Positions 25,077 to 34,424 are shown, counted from the first letter of the stretch. The stretch: DNA of 64,000 nt from an uncultured Acidobacteriota bacterium (GCA_903832295.1 CAILAZ010000093.1:1-64000); one strand, 5' to 3'. Program-made: numbers and translations. Notes: generated by a model from the letters alone, not told the origin.

Positions 25077-25724
25077 CTAGAAGTGGTAAACCACCTGGAT
25101 CGAAGGTTCGGCAACATGGGAGCGCATGCCGGTTCCGAAGGTGTCGGTGGAACTGCTGGAGCTGAGTTTGAAGTCCGGGTCAGCGCGGAGCAGGCCGCGG
25201 TACTGGAGACGAACACTCCAATGGGCGGTCATGGTCAGGTCAGTTCCGACGCCGTAGGCGAAAGCGGCTTTCATTGCCGTCGCCGGGGTGCCTCCGGTTG
25301 TGTAGTTATTGTTGGGAGCAAAGCGCACCATGCCGCCACCGAACATTGCGTAGGGTTTCACGCGCTCGTTGGAGGGCAGGCGGAAGATGTAGGTTCCGAT
25401 CATCTCTGCGTTGTTGGTCTGGACGCGGGTAGCGTTCTGGTATGCATTGAAGAACACTTCCGAGTTGCGGTTCAGGGTCAGGGCAAGTCCCACGGCGCTG
25501 TGACGGCCAAAGTCATAACGGACGTCCGCGATCGCGCCGACAGAATTGGTGCTGGACTGGGTCGTCGGATTGTTGGTTCCGTTGGTGAGGCCAGTCTTAT
25601 TGAACGTGGCTGCCGGGAAAATTCCTTCGAAGCCAAGACCCACCGAGAGATTAGAGAGAATGCCCTGTGCGTGTGCCATGCTTCCAAAGGCCAGTACGGT
25701 GACGAGAATGAGTTTGAGTTTCAA
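25077..25724 (-). CDS. outer-membrane beta-barrel protein
   Basis: A 215-residue protein with a signal peptide (residues 1-19, ending SMAHA) and an eight-strand-like barrel pattern: SVGLGFEGIFPAA, VGAIADVRYDFGRH, YAMFGGGMVRFAP, WSVRLQYRGLL, and a C-terminal VVYHF ending in Phe, the BAM recognition signature. It is of the OmpA-barrel or opacity-porin type, with no peptidoglycan-binding domain. ATG 25724 follows GGAGAG. It lies 12 bp after a lipoprotein gene and is the last gene of a three-gene operon, suggesting that it anchors or exposes its partners. The function is unknown. Confidence 0.8.
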   Translation of the reverse strand: MKLKLILVTVLAFGSMAHAQGILSNLSVGLGFEGIFPAATFNKTGLTNGTNNPTTQSSTNSVGAIADVRYDFGRHSAVGLALTLNRNSEVFFNAYQNATRVQTNNAEMIGTYIFRLPSNERVKPYAMFGGGMVRFAPNNNYTTGGTPATAMKAAFAYGVGTDLTMTAHWSVRLQYRGLLRADPDFKLSSSSSTDTFGTGMRSHVAEPSIQVVYHF

Positions 25725-25736
25725 AAGTCTCTCCTT

Positions 25737-28076
25737 TTACTTAGGGACAACGGCGACGAAGCTGGGAATCAGATCCACCGAGGCCGGGATTGTGACTAAC
25801 TTGCTGGTCGGGTCCGTGACCACGTCTTCCGTGCCCGATGCTAAATCAATGCGATGCAGTACTGCCTTTCGGGTGGTGCTGTCATAGGTTCCAATGAACA
25901 GTTTGCGGCCATCGTTCAGCAGTCCACCACTGAGAGGAACGACGGGAGCGGCGGTGCTGAGAGTGACCTCAGTCGAGTTGCCCACATCGTAACCGTGAAT
26001 GACGGACTCAGCATTCGCGCACTGAGGGTCCACTCCAGTAATGAACTCCCGCTGCAGGATGGGAGAAAAACTTGTCTGAGTCGCGCTGCACTGCGATGTG
26101 GACTGCGTGATTGCCGGGGCACTGACGTTCACCGAGGCAGCACAGACAAATCCGGACCCAAGGGGACTTCCATTGGATACCTGCGACGAGGAGGCCACCG
26201 AATAGTCGTACCACTGACTCCCCGAAAGTCCAACGATGTGCGAGATGCCGCTCATGACGGTGGCGGACAACTGGAGAGGACTGCCGTTGAGCGTCTGTAG
26301 TTTCTTATCATCGCAGGTGGAATAGTCTGTGACCACTCCGCTGCTAGCGAAGTAAGACTGGCCATCCGGGGTCCACGCCAGCGCCTTCACAGGCGTTGAA
26401 GTGGTATTGGTAAGCACAAACGTATCAGCGTAGAAGGTGTAGATGCCCTTGTCTCCGGCGATCCAAAAGTTGGAGCCATCCGGCGCAAAGGTTACTGCGT
26501 TAATGTTCTCATTTGGGAAGGTGTAGCGTGCCGCGACCTTGGTTCCAGTTGTATCAATCAGGAACACGAGGCCGTTTGCCGGGTCGGAGAGCAGGACATA
26601 ACGGCTGTCCGGCGAGACTCCGAGCACCTTGCCCGTCACCATGTCTGTGCTCTGTCCACCGGCAACCGGATAATTCTGGATTGACGCCTGGAAGTTTTGC
26701 AGGTTTACGACCATCAAGCCATCGTCGCTCCCCATGTACGCGGTGTTGCCGTTGGGCGCGATCACAAGCGAGTTTGGCAGATTTGCCAACGCCACGGTGT
26801 GGGTCACGGTCAACGACTCACTGTCATACGCGAGCAAGCGGTGCGCCGGTGTAGCCGAAGAGGCGGACGCAGCAGAGTTAGTTACCAGCACCGTGCTTCC
26901 GGTGGTGCCGCCAACACTGACTCCGATGACGTTGCTGTAGATTGGATAGCCGAACCCGGCTTGCTTGCCGGAAACGGTTCCGACAGGAGCGGGCAGGGTG
27001 AAGTCCGGGACCGAGGCATTGCAGGTGGAAGGCTCGCAGGCGGCCATGACACTGAAGCGACCCGAAGTTTCCAGAGTTAGCCTGGAGGTCAGCGGAATCA
27101 CCGAGCTGACCGCGCCGGTGAGAATGTCCGACGAGATGAAGTCGAGCGGAAGCGTGGTCAGGGCATTGCCGTTGGTGTCCAGCAGGGGCAAGGCTTTACC
27201 AGTGCTATCTACCAGGGTTGCAGTCAGGTACTTCTGGTCGCCCTTGTTCAGGGAGTTCAGATCGGCGGTGGAATACGGACCCACCGGAGTGCTGTTGGTG
27301 TAGGGCGAGGATGCCAGCACAATGGCCGCCGGGGGACAGGTTGCAAATCCCATCGGTACGCTGATAGTCCCGTTCAGCTTGGCGTAAACGCTGGTAACGC
27401 CAGGATTGCGGGCGACCACGAAGCCTGTCGTGCTGACCGATGCCACCTTCGTGTCTCCGACGACCCAGGTGTAGTCATTGTCGAAAACATTGCCGATTGT
27501 GTTGCCATTGGCATCCACCGGCGTGGCCACATACTTTACCTGATCATTCTGCGAAATGCACTTGCGCGTGCTTCCCCACTGAGGAGAGGTGAGCGTGATG
27601 CGGGAGGCCCGCTGGTGAACGCTGAGCTGGGTTGTTCCGGTGACGTTGCGATCAGCGTTATAGGCTGTGATCGTTACGTAACCGGTTGGGAGGTCGGGCT
27701 GTCCTGCGTTCGCGTTCGGTTTGCCTGTGGATGGATTGATCGCAGGAATGACCGTTGGCGTGCAAGTCAGATAACGTGTGTCCCATTGTCCAGCGCAAAC
27801 CTCACCGGCGGCGGAGATCGTGACCCGCGCATCGGAGGAATAGAACTTGACAGTCGGCTGAGGCGAGATTGGCCTCGCCGTGCTGTTCAGGTTCGACACG
27901 TCCACGGTTGCCGAGATGGTTGACCAGTCGCCGGCGTTCAGCGTGAGCCGGTCCGGCGACACAACCATCGAATATTCATCGTTTGTGGCAGGTTGGGTGC
28001 TGCTGCTGACCGAACTGCCACAACCTGCCATAAGAGAGGCAAGCCCAATGAGAAGAAGAATTAACCACCGATTCAT
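25737..28076 (-). CDS. surface lipoprotein with Ig-like and beta-propeller domains
   Basis: A 779-residue protein. The lipobox is LMAGC near residue 18. Residues 40-260 contain Big2-like Ig folds (TLNAGDWSTISATVDVSN, KVASVSTTGFVVARNPGV); residues 390-770 contain YVTN/WD40-like propeller blades (NSLVIAPNGNTAYMGSDDG, VSPDSRYVLLSDP, VTFAPDGSNFWIAGDKG, LAWTPDGQSYFASSG). Several Cys pairs in the second half may form disulfides. ATG 28076 is chosen over GTG 28085 because AGGTG lies at a proper distance. It sits 9 bp after the upstream lipoprotein gene and before the barrel gene. It is probably a cell-surface binding or sensing protein; the ligand is unknown. Confidence 0.8.
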   Translation of the reverse strand: MNRWLILLLIGLASLMAGCGSSVSSSTQPATNDEYSMVVSPDRLTLNAGDWSTISATVDVSNLNSTARPISPQPTVKFYSSDARVTISAAGEVCAGQWDTRYLTCTPTVIPAINPSTGKPNANAGQPDLPTGYVTITAYNADRNVTGTTQLSVHQRASRITLTSPQWGSTRKCISQNDQVKYVATPVDANGNTIGNVFDNDYTWVVGDTKVASVSTTGFVVARNPGVTSVYAKLNGTISVPMGFATCPPAAIVLASSPYTNSTPVGPYSTADLNSLNKGDQKYLTATLVDSTGKALPLLDTNGNALTTLPLDFISSDILTGAVSSVIPLTSRLTLETSGRFSVMAACEPSTCNASVPDFTLPAPVGTVSGKQAGFGYPIYSNVIGVSVGGTTGSTVLVTNSAASASSATPAHRLLAYDSESLTVTHTVALANLPNSLVIAPNGNTAYMGSDDGLMVVNLQNFQASIQNYPVAGGQSTDMVTGKVLGVSPDSRYVLLSDPANGLVFLIDTTGTKVAARYTFPNENINAVTFAPDGSNFWIAGDKGIYTFYADTFVLTNTTSTPVKALAWTPDGQSYFASSGVVTDYSTCDDKKLQTLNGSPLQLSATVMSGISHIVGLSGSQWYDYSVASSSQVSNGSPLGSGFVCAASVNVSAPAITQSTSQCSATQTSFSPILQREFITGVDPQCANAESVIHGYDVGNSTEVTLSTAAPVVPLSGGLLNDGRKLFIGTYDSTTRKAVLHRIDLASGTEDVVTDPTSKLVTIPASVDLIPSFVAVVPK

Positions 28077-28085
28077 GCACCGCAC

Positions 28086-29279
28086 CTATCGGATCGTGAT
28101 CCACGTCGGAGCGCTGGTTGCAGTCTCAGCACTTACCGAAGCAGGGTTCTGCGGTCTGAGCTTGCCAGTGTTCTGATCGATTCTGTACTGGAAGATCTTG
28201 CTCGCATTTGTATCCATGACATACAGAGCATTGTTGGAGCCGGACACCGCAGTGAACGCCGGCGTGATGCAGGTACCCGCGCCAAATCCGCAGTCGAAGG
28301 GAGACGCATCGGAGGTTTTGATGCCGTTGACGGTGGTAATCGATCCTAGAACTTCACTGGGCTCGCCCGCAATACCAGTGGTTGACGAGATCTTGAAGGC
28401 CGAGATGTTGTGCGATCCCTGGTTGGCGACGAAGAGATATTTGGAGTCGTTCGTGGTGACGCCGGCAACGGGATTGGTGGGGCAGACGCCGGTGATCGCG
28501 TCTGGATTCTGGCTGAACGGCGAACCTGCCATTGCCAGGGGAATGCTGCTGCCCTGTACGTTGTAACCAAAGATGGCTGCGTTGCACTGCGCTGCGCCCG
28601 CAGGTGTGGTCGCAGTGTGGTCCAGTACATAAAGGTAGCTGCCGTTGGCGGCCAGCACCATATAAGTGGGATTGACGCCGACGGGTAGCGAGCCTGCGAT
28701 GGTGGGAACACCGGAGGAGGTATTCAAAGTCAGGGTTAGTACCGACTGCTGGCTGGGCGAAAGTCCGAAGAGTACGTTACCGCCGGGAACCATGACCAGC
28801 TGCGTGATTGCATAGCCAATCTGATACGAGCTGCCAACCTGCGAGAGAATGCCGGTGGTGTTGTCGATCGAATAGACGGCGAGCTTCTTTGTACTGGGCT
28901 GCGCAACGTAGATGAAGGAACTGCTGGGAGAGATAACCAGCGAGCTTGCGTTGGGCCCCGTAGGATAGCTGTCAATCTTGGTTGTCAGCTCGCCGTTTCC
29001 GGCCCGGGTGTAGGCGTAAATATTGGCGCCGCCCTCATCGAGGAAGTAGGCCCATTTGCCGTTGGCGGTAAACTGAAGCACCTTCGGCGCGGCCGGGGTG
29101 TTCTGTGGTGAAATGCTGGACTTGGTCAGTGTGCCGTCCGTATTGATGGTAAACACGGTGAAGCCGGTTCCCAGGGAATTGCTGACATAGGCCAGCGTTC
29201 CGGAACTGGTAACTCCACCACAGCCAACCGTGATTGCCAAAAGGCAAATTGCGGCCGTATAGCCGATCAAGCGCTTCAT
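28086..29279 (-). CDS. lactonase-like beta-propeller lipoprotein
   Basis: A 397-residue lipoprotein (lipobox LAITVGC near residue 20). The rest is a seven-bladed propeller like the 6-phosphogluconolactonase/YVTN family: LAYVSNSLGTGFTVFTI, LVISPSSSFIYVAQPSTKK, YMVLAANGSYLYVLDH, KYLFVANQGSHNISAFKI, LYVMDTNASKIFQYRID. Surface location and lack of sugar-phosphate genes make a real cytoplasmic lactonase role unlikely. ATG 29279 begins a standard lipoprotein signal (MKRLIGYTAAICLL); the frame upstream is not signal-like. It is first in an operon of two propeller lipoproteins and an outer-membrane barrel. Confidence 0.8.
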   Translation of the reverse strand: MKRLIGYTAAICLLAITVGCGGVTSSGTLAYVSNSLGTGFTVFTINTDGTLTKSSISPQNTPAAPKVLQFTANGKWAYFLDEGGANIYAYTRAGNGELTTKIDSYPTGPNASSLVISPSSSFIYVAQPSTKKLAVYSIDNTTGILSQVGSSYQIGYAITQLVMVPGGNVLFGLSPSQQSVLTLTLNTSSGVPTIAGSLPVGVNPTYMVLAANGSYLYVLDHTATTPAGAAQCNAAIFGYNVQGSSIPLAMAGSPFSQNPDAITGVCPTNPVAGVTTNDSKYLFVANQGSHNISAFKISSTTGIAGEPSEVLGSITTVNGIKTSDASPFDCGFGAGTCITPAFTAVSGSNNALYVMDTNASKIFQYRIDQNTGKLRPQNPASVSAETATSAPTWITIR

Positions 29280-29561
29280 GCAAGCTCCCAGAGCGGAAAG
29301 AGTGTGCCCGCCCATTTTTTCGAAAATCAATCTTATCCAATCATAATTCGGCGAGACCGGAATTCGCCCTTAAGTTAAGCAGCAATTTGGCTAATTTTTC
29401 CTATCTCGGATTGTGAGATTCTACTCCATCCGGAGCTTTTCTGCTCTCTGGGGGAGAATGCAGGGCAGTTGCCTGTGATTCCGGGCTGCTTACGACGACG
29501 GGGATGCCGCCCCGCGCCTTGCTCCTGCGGGGGCGCGAGTTGCAGAATATATGTGAGGTAA

Positions 29562-30215
29562 ATGGCTTTGGATCTGCATCTGGATGCGGTCGAGGCGCGG
29601 GTATTGGGCTCGCTGCTGGAAAAGGACATCACCACCCCGGATTACTATCCGCTGACGCTGAATGCACTGCTGGCCGCATGCAACCAGAAGTCGAATCGCG
29701 ACCCGGTGATGGAACTCGATGAGGAGTCGCTGCGCCAGGCATTACGCTCCCTGGAGGAAAAAGGGCTGGCTGGACTTGCGCGGGCCGAGGGGCGTGTGGC
29801 GCGCTTCGAACACCGTATGGGCGAGGTTCTGAACTTGGGACGGCGAGAAACTGCGCTGCTGTGCACGTTGCTGCTGCGCGGCCCTCAGACACCGGGAGAA
29901 CTGCGCGGTCGCAGTGAGCGCATGCACCGGCTGGAAGACCTTGACGAAGTGCAATTGGTGCTGCAGAAGTTGATCGAGCACGATCCGCCGCTGGTGACGC
30001 TGTTGCCACGTCAGCCCGGCACCAAGGAAGCGCGCTACGTCGATCTGTTTGGCGGGCATGAGGCAGAGGCGGCAACCGAAGCGCAAGCCACCGCAGTGCC
30101 CGCATCGCGCGAGGAACGCGTTAGCACGCTGGAAAGTGAGGTTGCACAGTTGCGCTCGGAGCTGGAATCCCTACGAGAGGCGTTTGCGAACTTCAGTCGC
30201 CAGTTTGAGTCCTGA
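29562..30215 (+). CDS. YceH-family (DUF480) winged-helix protein
   Basis: A 217-residue cytoplasmic protein. It matches YceH: LDAVEARVLGSLLEKDITTPDYYPLTLNALLAACNQK is split over residues 7-43, followed by SNRDPVMELDE and LLLRGPQTPGELRGR, with two winged-helix domains, and a C-terminal coiled coil (residues 180-215, VSTLESEVAQLRSELESLRE). The family is widespread but its DNA or protein partner is unknown. ATG 29562 follows GAGG with a short 4-nt spacing. The aminotransferase gene begins 55 bp downstream on the same strand. Confidence 0.9.
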   Translation: MALDLHLDAVEARVLGSLLEKDITTPDYYPLTLNALLAACNQKSNRDPVMELDEESLRQALRSLEEKGLAGLARAEGRVARFEHRMGEVLNLGRRETALLCTLLLRGPQTPGELRGRSERMHRLEDLDEVQLVLQKLIEHDPPLVTLLPRQPGTKEARYVDLFGGHEAEAATEAQATAVPASREERVSTLESEVAQLRSELESLREAFANFSRQFES

Positions 30216-30270
30216 TGCTTTCGAATCCGGGCAGGTGGGCGTAGCATCGAAAGCTTGGAGCAATTTGAAG

Positions 30271-31419
30271 ATGAGTTCAATCAGCGAGACCCTAGTCACC
30301 GGCGTTAAGACTTCAGTTCATCCCCCGAAACGCCTGCTTTACGGCCCCGGACCCAGCCAGGTATATCCGCGTATCTACCAGGCAATGGCCCAGCCTGTGG
30401 TCGGCCATCTTGATCCGTACTTCTTCCAGGTGTCACAAGGTGTGCAAAAGGGATTGCGCGCGGTGTTTGGCACGGAGAATGAACTGACCATTCCGATCTC
30501 GGCAACTGGCTCGGGTGGGATGGAGACGGCTATCTCCAACTTCATCGAGTCCGGCACGAAGCTCGCGCTTTTTGTCAGCGGCTTTTTTGCGGAACGAATT
30601 GGAGAAATGGCAAAGCGTCACGGCGCAGAGATTGTGCGCCTGGAAAAGCCGTGGGGCGAGAGCTTCAGCGATGAGGAAGCGGCGGAATTCATCCGGCGTG
30701 AGCGTCCGCAGGTGGTGGCCTTTGTGCAGGCAGAGACCTCGACCGGAGTCTTCCAGCAGAGCAAGGCGCTGTGCGATGCGGCCCACGAAGTGGACGCCAT
30801 CGTGATCGCTGACTGTGTGACATCGCTGGGCGCGATGCCTGTGGACGTCGATGCCAATGGGATTGATGTGGCCTACAGTTGTACGCAGAAGGGACTCAGC
30901 GCACCCCCGGGACTAAGCCCGATTACGATTTCACCACGGGCGCAGGTGCGCCTGAAGGAGCGCAAGTCAACCAACCGAAGCTGGTATTTTGACCTTGCGC
31001 TGATCCAGGATTACCTGACGGTCTCGCATCGCTACCACCACACTGCTTCGGCTACACTTTTTTATGCTCTGCATGAAGCGCTGGCGATTGTAGAGGAAGA
31101 GGGGCTGGCTCTGCGCCAGCAGAGGCATCAGAAAGCGCATGTGCGCTTTGTCTCGGGTATTGAACGCCTCGGCCTTGTCATGCACGTGGCCGAAGGGCAC
31201 CGCATCTGGAACCTCAATACACCGCGTATCCCTGAGGGCGTGAACGACGCCAAGGTGCGCGCCTACCTTCTGGAGAAGCACGGCATCGAGATTGCGGGAG
31301 GTTTCGGTCCGCTGGCAGGGAAGATATTCCGTATCGGAGTAATGGGGCCGCTGGCTACAGACGAGGGCGTGGATCGCTTCCTCGCCAAGTTCGACGAGGC
31401 TATGAAGGAAACCGCCTAG
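30271..31419 (+). CDS. alanine-glyoxylate/serine-pyruvate aminotransferase-family enzyme
   Basis: A 382-residue class V PLP-dependent aminotransferase. Marks are LLYGPGPSQVYPRIYQAM, TGSGGMETAISNF, VQAETSTGVFQ, IADCVTSLGAMPVDVD, and the PLP lysine in YSCTQKGLSAPPG. The family removes amino groups from alanine or serine onto glyoxylate or pyruvate, or acts on phosphonates; the nearest guess is glyoxylate detoxification or serine-glyoxylate exchange. ATG 30271 gives the usual N-terminus; the open frame upstream overlaps yceH and is not conserved. A weak upstream GGAG is the only Shine-Dalgarno. The hairpin at 31443-31465 may end its mRNA. Confidence 0.88.
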   Translation: MSSISETLVTGVKTSVHPPKRLLYGPGPSQVYPRIYQAMAQPVVGHLDPYFFQVSQGVQKGLRAVFGTENELTIPISATGSGGMETAISNFIESGTKLALFVSGFFAERIGEMAKRHGAEIVRLEKPWGESFSDEEAAEFIRRERPQVVAFVQAETSTGVFQQSKALCDAAHEVDAIVIADCVTSLGAMPVDVDANGIDVAYSCTQKGLSAPPGLSPITISPRAQVRLKERKSTNRSWYFDLALIQDYLTVSHRYHHTASATLFYALHEALAIVEEEGLALRQQRHQKAHVRFVSGIERLGLVMHVAEGHRIWNLNTPRIPEGVNDAKVRAYLLEKHGIEIAGGFGPLAGKIFRIGVMGPLATDEGVDRFLAKFDEAMKETA

Positions 31420-31442
31420 GACCCGCGCGGATTTAAACAAGG

Positions 31443-31470
31443 AAGGTGCCGCTGGCCGGCACCTTTGCTA
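31443..31470 (+). terminator. possible terminator between convergent genes
   Basis: AAGGTGCC (31443-31450) pairs with GGCACCTT (31458-31465) over a 7-base loop, followed by TGCTATTT. The T-run is interrupted, so efficiency is uncertain. Confidence 0.5.
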
Positions 31471-31487
31471 TTTCAGAAGCTACGACC

Positions 31488-31901
31488 TTACGATTCCATC
31501 TTCCCATCAAGCGGCTTGCGTCCGGAATATCCCTCTTCGGTGCCGTGCCAGTGGGAGATTGTCGGTTCGCCCATCTTCCAGCAGAGCAGCACGATCTCGC
31601 CATCCATCAGACACGGGAAATCGAGCAGTCCGATGTCGAGGTCTTTCACCTGTACTCCGATGGCGTTGATCTCCGAGAGTGTATCCTTTGCCGATTGGAT
31701 CGCCCTTTCGCGCTCCGCTTTCCGGGCGGCACAAGCTCGCATGTCCACCAGGGTTCCGCCGTTGAGGAAAATACGCTGTCCCAGGTCAGCAAACTCCTGA
31801 TCGATCTCTTCAATCAGACCCTTGGATTCAATCGAACGGCGCAAGAGGCTCTCCAGAATGGGGAGCATGGACTGCGCTTCACGTAGGGTAAAGGTTCGCA
31901 T
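31488..31901 (-). CDS. DUF2203-family protein
   Basis: A 137-residue cytoplasmic protein of the uncharacterised DUF2203 family: FTLREAQSMLPILESLL at the N-terminus, then a helical coiled-coil part, then GVQVKDLDIGLLDFP and VLLCWKMGEPTISHWHG, which are diagnostic. The Trp-His cluster may form a binding site. ATG 31901 gives the canonical MRTFTL start. It lies downstream of nadA on the same strand, separated by 105 bp. The role is unknown. Confidence 0.85.
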   Translation of the reverse strand: MRTFTLREAQSMLPILESLLRRSIESKGLIEEIDQEFADLGQRIFLNGGTLVDMRACAARKAERERAIQSAKDTLSEINAIGVQVKDLDIGLLDFPCLMDGEIVLLCWKMGEPTISHWHGTEEGYSGRKPLDGKMES

Positions 31902-32006
31902 AAGAGATCTTCGTGTACATCCATTCTATCCGATTGTGAGCCCGCCGGCAGCAGAGACGAGACCGCGGTTGCCTGACGCGGTCCCCTGTTCTGGATTGCA
32001 GCTTGT

Positions 32007-33125
32007 TTAGCCCCTGATCTGCAACATGCGATCCAGAGCGACCTTTGCCCAGTGCTTTACGGCGGGGCGCACCTTGATCTGGTTTACGACGGTGCCCTCC
32101 ACGAGGTTTTCCAAAGACCATGCAAGATGCTGCGGAGAGATGCGGTACATCGTGGTACAGAGACAGCCAGAATCATTGAGCGTAACCACGGTCTTGTTCG
32201 GATGCTCTTTGGCCAGGCGGTTGACGAGGTGAATTTCGGTCCCGATCGCAAACTTCTCGCCTGCGGGAGCCTCGGCTACCAGGCGCCGCAGTTTGTCCGT
32301 GGAGCCGGTGTCATCGGCTTTCTGGCACACCTCCCAACGACACTCAGGATGCACGATGACATGGATCCCCGGGTGGCGTTCGCGGATGCGGTCCACGTGC
32401 TCGGGCAGGAAGCGCTGATGCACTGAACAGTGGCCCTTCCATAGAATGACACTGGCCTTGCGCAGGCTGTCGGCGGAGAGTCCGCCCTGCAACTGGTACG
32501 GGTCCCACACCACCATCTCATCAAGCGGAATACCCATTGCGTAGCCGGTGTTTCGTCCGAGGTGCTGATCGGGAAGAAAGAAAATCTTCTCGTTCCGGGC
32601 GAATGCCCATTCCATGGCGGCCCTTGCATTGCTGCTGGTGCAGACCGCTCCTCCGCGCTCGCCGACAAACGCCTTGATTGCGGCGGCGGAGTTCATGTAT
32701 GTGAGTGGGGAAATGCCGCTGCCGTGCCCGGTGGTCAGTCCGAGGCGCACGAACTGCTCCCATGCGTCCTCAACTTGCGAGATCTCAGCCATGTCTGCCA
32801 TCGAGCATCCGGCGTTCAGGTCAGGCAGGATGACCACCTGGTCCGGGCGGGCGAGGACGTCGGCGGATTCGGCCATGAAATGCACGCCACAGAAGATGAT
32901 GTAGCGTCCGCTAGCCTGCGAGGCGAGTTCGGAAAGCCGCCAGCTATCGCCCTGGAAATCCGAGAACTGAATAACTTCGTCGCGTTGGTAGTGGTGCCCC
33001 AACACAACACACTGCTCGCCCAAAATCTCGCGCGCGGCGCGGATGCGAGCATCCATGGAGTGATCCGGCAGGACGAGGTAATTGTCCAGGGAGCACAGAG
33101 AGTTCGTACTGATTGCAGTAGCCAA
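32007..33125 (-). CDS. nadA: quinolinate synthase
   Basis: A 372-residue cytoplasmic [4Fe-4S] enzyme that condenses iminoaspartate with dihydroxyacetone phosphate to quinolinate in NAD synthesis. Signatures are VVLGHHYQRDEV, FSDFQGDSW, IFCGVHFMAESADVL and the three cluster-cysteine regions: NAGCSMAD (Cys107), HPECRW and DSGCLC. The start is TTG 33125, which gives a 372-residue protein of normal length; an internal ATG would lose 23 residues. nadB and nadC are not in the window, so the partner oxidase is elsewhere. The gene follows moaA on the same strand after a 221-bp gap. Confidence 0.95.
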   Translation of the reverse strand: MATAISTNSLCSLDNYLVLPDHSMDARIRAAREILGEQCVVLGHHYQRDEVIQFSDFQGDSWRLSELASQASGRYIIFCGVHFMAESADVLARPDQVVILPDLNAGCSMADMAEISQVEDAWEQFVRLGLTTGHGSGISPLTYMNSAAAIKAFVGERGGAVCTSSNARAAMEWAFARNEKIFFLPDQHLGRNTGYAMGIPLDEMVVWDPYQLQGGLSADSLRKASVILWKGHCSVHQRFLPEHVDRIRERHPGIHVIVHPECRWEVCQKADDTGSTDKLRRLVAEAPAGEKFAIGTEIHLVNRLAKEHPNKTVVTLNDSGCLCTTMYRISPQHLAWSLENLVEGTVVNQIKVRPAVKHWAKVALDRMLQIRG

Positions 33126-33346
33126 AGTTTCTTCTGCCTTCAGTTCTCGCCGCCATCATTATGGGACAGCGCGAAAACGGGGATGTTGAAAGCGCTATCT
33201 CCGGCTCCAGCGGGTGCACATACCGTGAAGGTCCCATCCGCGGGGATGTTGAAGCCGTAGGTCTTACTGCCTTTAATGATGCATGAATGGCGCAGAAGGA
33301 GGCAAGCGATTGCTCAAACACCGACGAATCTGCCAGATACAGAACG
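33126..33346 (-). other. nadA-moaA intergenic region with coding-like remnant
   Basis: On the minus strand a frame running to a TGA near 33144 and open for about 57 codons reads like a folded-protein end (GSKTYGFNIPADGTFTVC, then DSAFNIPVFALSHNDGG), with two FNIP units from a direct repeat of CGGGGATGTTGAA. It has no start codon and no Shine-Dalgarno. It looks like the 3' remnant of a lost gene. The family is not recognised. Confidence 0.35.
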
Positions 33347-34336
33347 TCACCCGCCGATATGCACCATGGTTCTTCCCGGCTGCACAAAACCAGGCTCTCC
33401 AATATGGTGCCGCTCTTCCTTATTGGCGACGGCGTGTTCTATGAGGCGCGCCAGTTCTTCGTCGGTACCACCGGCGCGCAGCACTGCAAGGAGGTCGTGC
33501 TCGCGCAGAGAGAATAGGCAGGTACGAATTTTGCCGTCACAGGTGAGGCGTATGCGGGAGCAGGCGCCGCAGAAGGGAAGCGTCACCGGGGCGATTACGC
33601 CGAACTCGCCGAGGCCATCATCGAAGCGGTAGTGGCGCGCAGTGGAACTTGGCTCGTGGGCAACCTCGTGGAAGGGTGCAAAGCGCGCCATCCGCTCCAG
33701 AATTTCAGTGAGTGGAATAACCACGTCGGGCTTCCATACCCGGCCCTCCTCCAGCGGCATGAACTCAATGAAGCGCACGGTTACGCCCTCGTCTCGCGCG
33801 AATCTTCCGAAAGCCTCGACCTGATCTTCATTGAAGCCACGCAATAGGACGCAGTTGACCTTAACCGGGCTGAGTCCTGCCTCGCGTGATGCCCGCAGTC
33901 CGGCGAGCACCGCAGCGTATCCATTCGGAACACGGGTGATGCGGGCGAAGCGCTCCGGGTCCACGGCATCCATGCTTACAGTCACGCGGCTTAGCCCTGC
34001 GTTCTTTAGAGGCCGCGCCAATTCGGCCAGCAGGTGGCCGTTAGTCGTGATTGCCAGCTCCAGCGGCGCGCCTTCAGTAGTGCGCAGTTGGGCAAGTGCG
34101 CGCACCAGGTCAGAGATGTCACGGCGCAGTAGCGGTTCGCCTCCTGTAAGCCGAATCTTGGTGATGCCGAGCGCAACAAAGATGCGAGCCATCCGGAGGT
34201 AGTCTGCAAGCGGAAGCTCGGCAAACTGCGCGCCCTCATTGCCCGTCCGGCAATAAACGCAGCGGTAGTTACAGCGGTCTGTGATCGAGATGCGCAGATC
34301 GCGAATGACGCGGCCGAATTGATCCTGCAATGGCAC
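33347..34336 (-). CDS. moaA: GTP 3',8-cyclase (molybdenum cofactor synthesis)
   Basis: A 329-residue radical-SAM enzyme for the first step of molybdopterin synthesis, converting GTP with MoaC to cPMP. The radical-SAM Cys motif is CNYRCVYC near residue 22; the second 4Fe-4S site is CGACSRIRLTCDGKIRTC near 258; the C-terminus ends in HIGG, with the functional Gly-Gly. TGGEPLLRRD and VSMDAVDPE bind SAM. GTG 34336 follows GGGGA at a good distance. No other moa or moe gene lies nearby. Confidence 0.96.
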   Translation of the reverse strand: MPLQDQFGRVIRDLRISITDRCNYRCVYCRTGNEGAQFAELPLADYLRMARIFVALGITKIRLTGGEPLLRRDISDLVRALAQLRTTEGAPLELAITTNGHLLAELARPLKNAGLSRVTVSMDAVDPERFARITRVPNGYAAVLAGLRASREAGLSPVKVNCVLLRGFNEDQVEAFGRFARDEGVTVRFIEFMPLEEGRVWKPDVVIPLTEILERMARFAPFHEVAHEPSSTARHYRFDDGLGEFGVIAPVTLPFCGACSRIRLTCDGKIRTCLFSLREHDLLAVLRAGGTDEELARLIEHAVANKEERHHIGEPGFVQPGRTMVHIGG

Positions 34337-34388
34337 TGAGGTTCCCCGATGTATAGATGCCTGCTACGTAAGTTCGGCTCAGGAGGGC

Positions 34389-34416
34389 AAAAAACAGGCC
34401 CAGCGGGGCCGGGCCT
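34389..34416 (-). terminator. rho-independent terminator of the etf operon
   Basis: On the minus strand AGGCCC pairs with GGGCCT (34416-34411 and 34401-34396) and a run of T follows (complement of 34389-34394). It lies just after the ETF-QO stop codon. Confidence 0.85.
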
Positions 34417-34424
34417 CTGAAAAG

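Noticed and set aside
33287-33517. Frames on the + strand over the moaA 3' end
   Set aside because: They are antisense to MoaA, which has all radical-SAM motifs.
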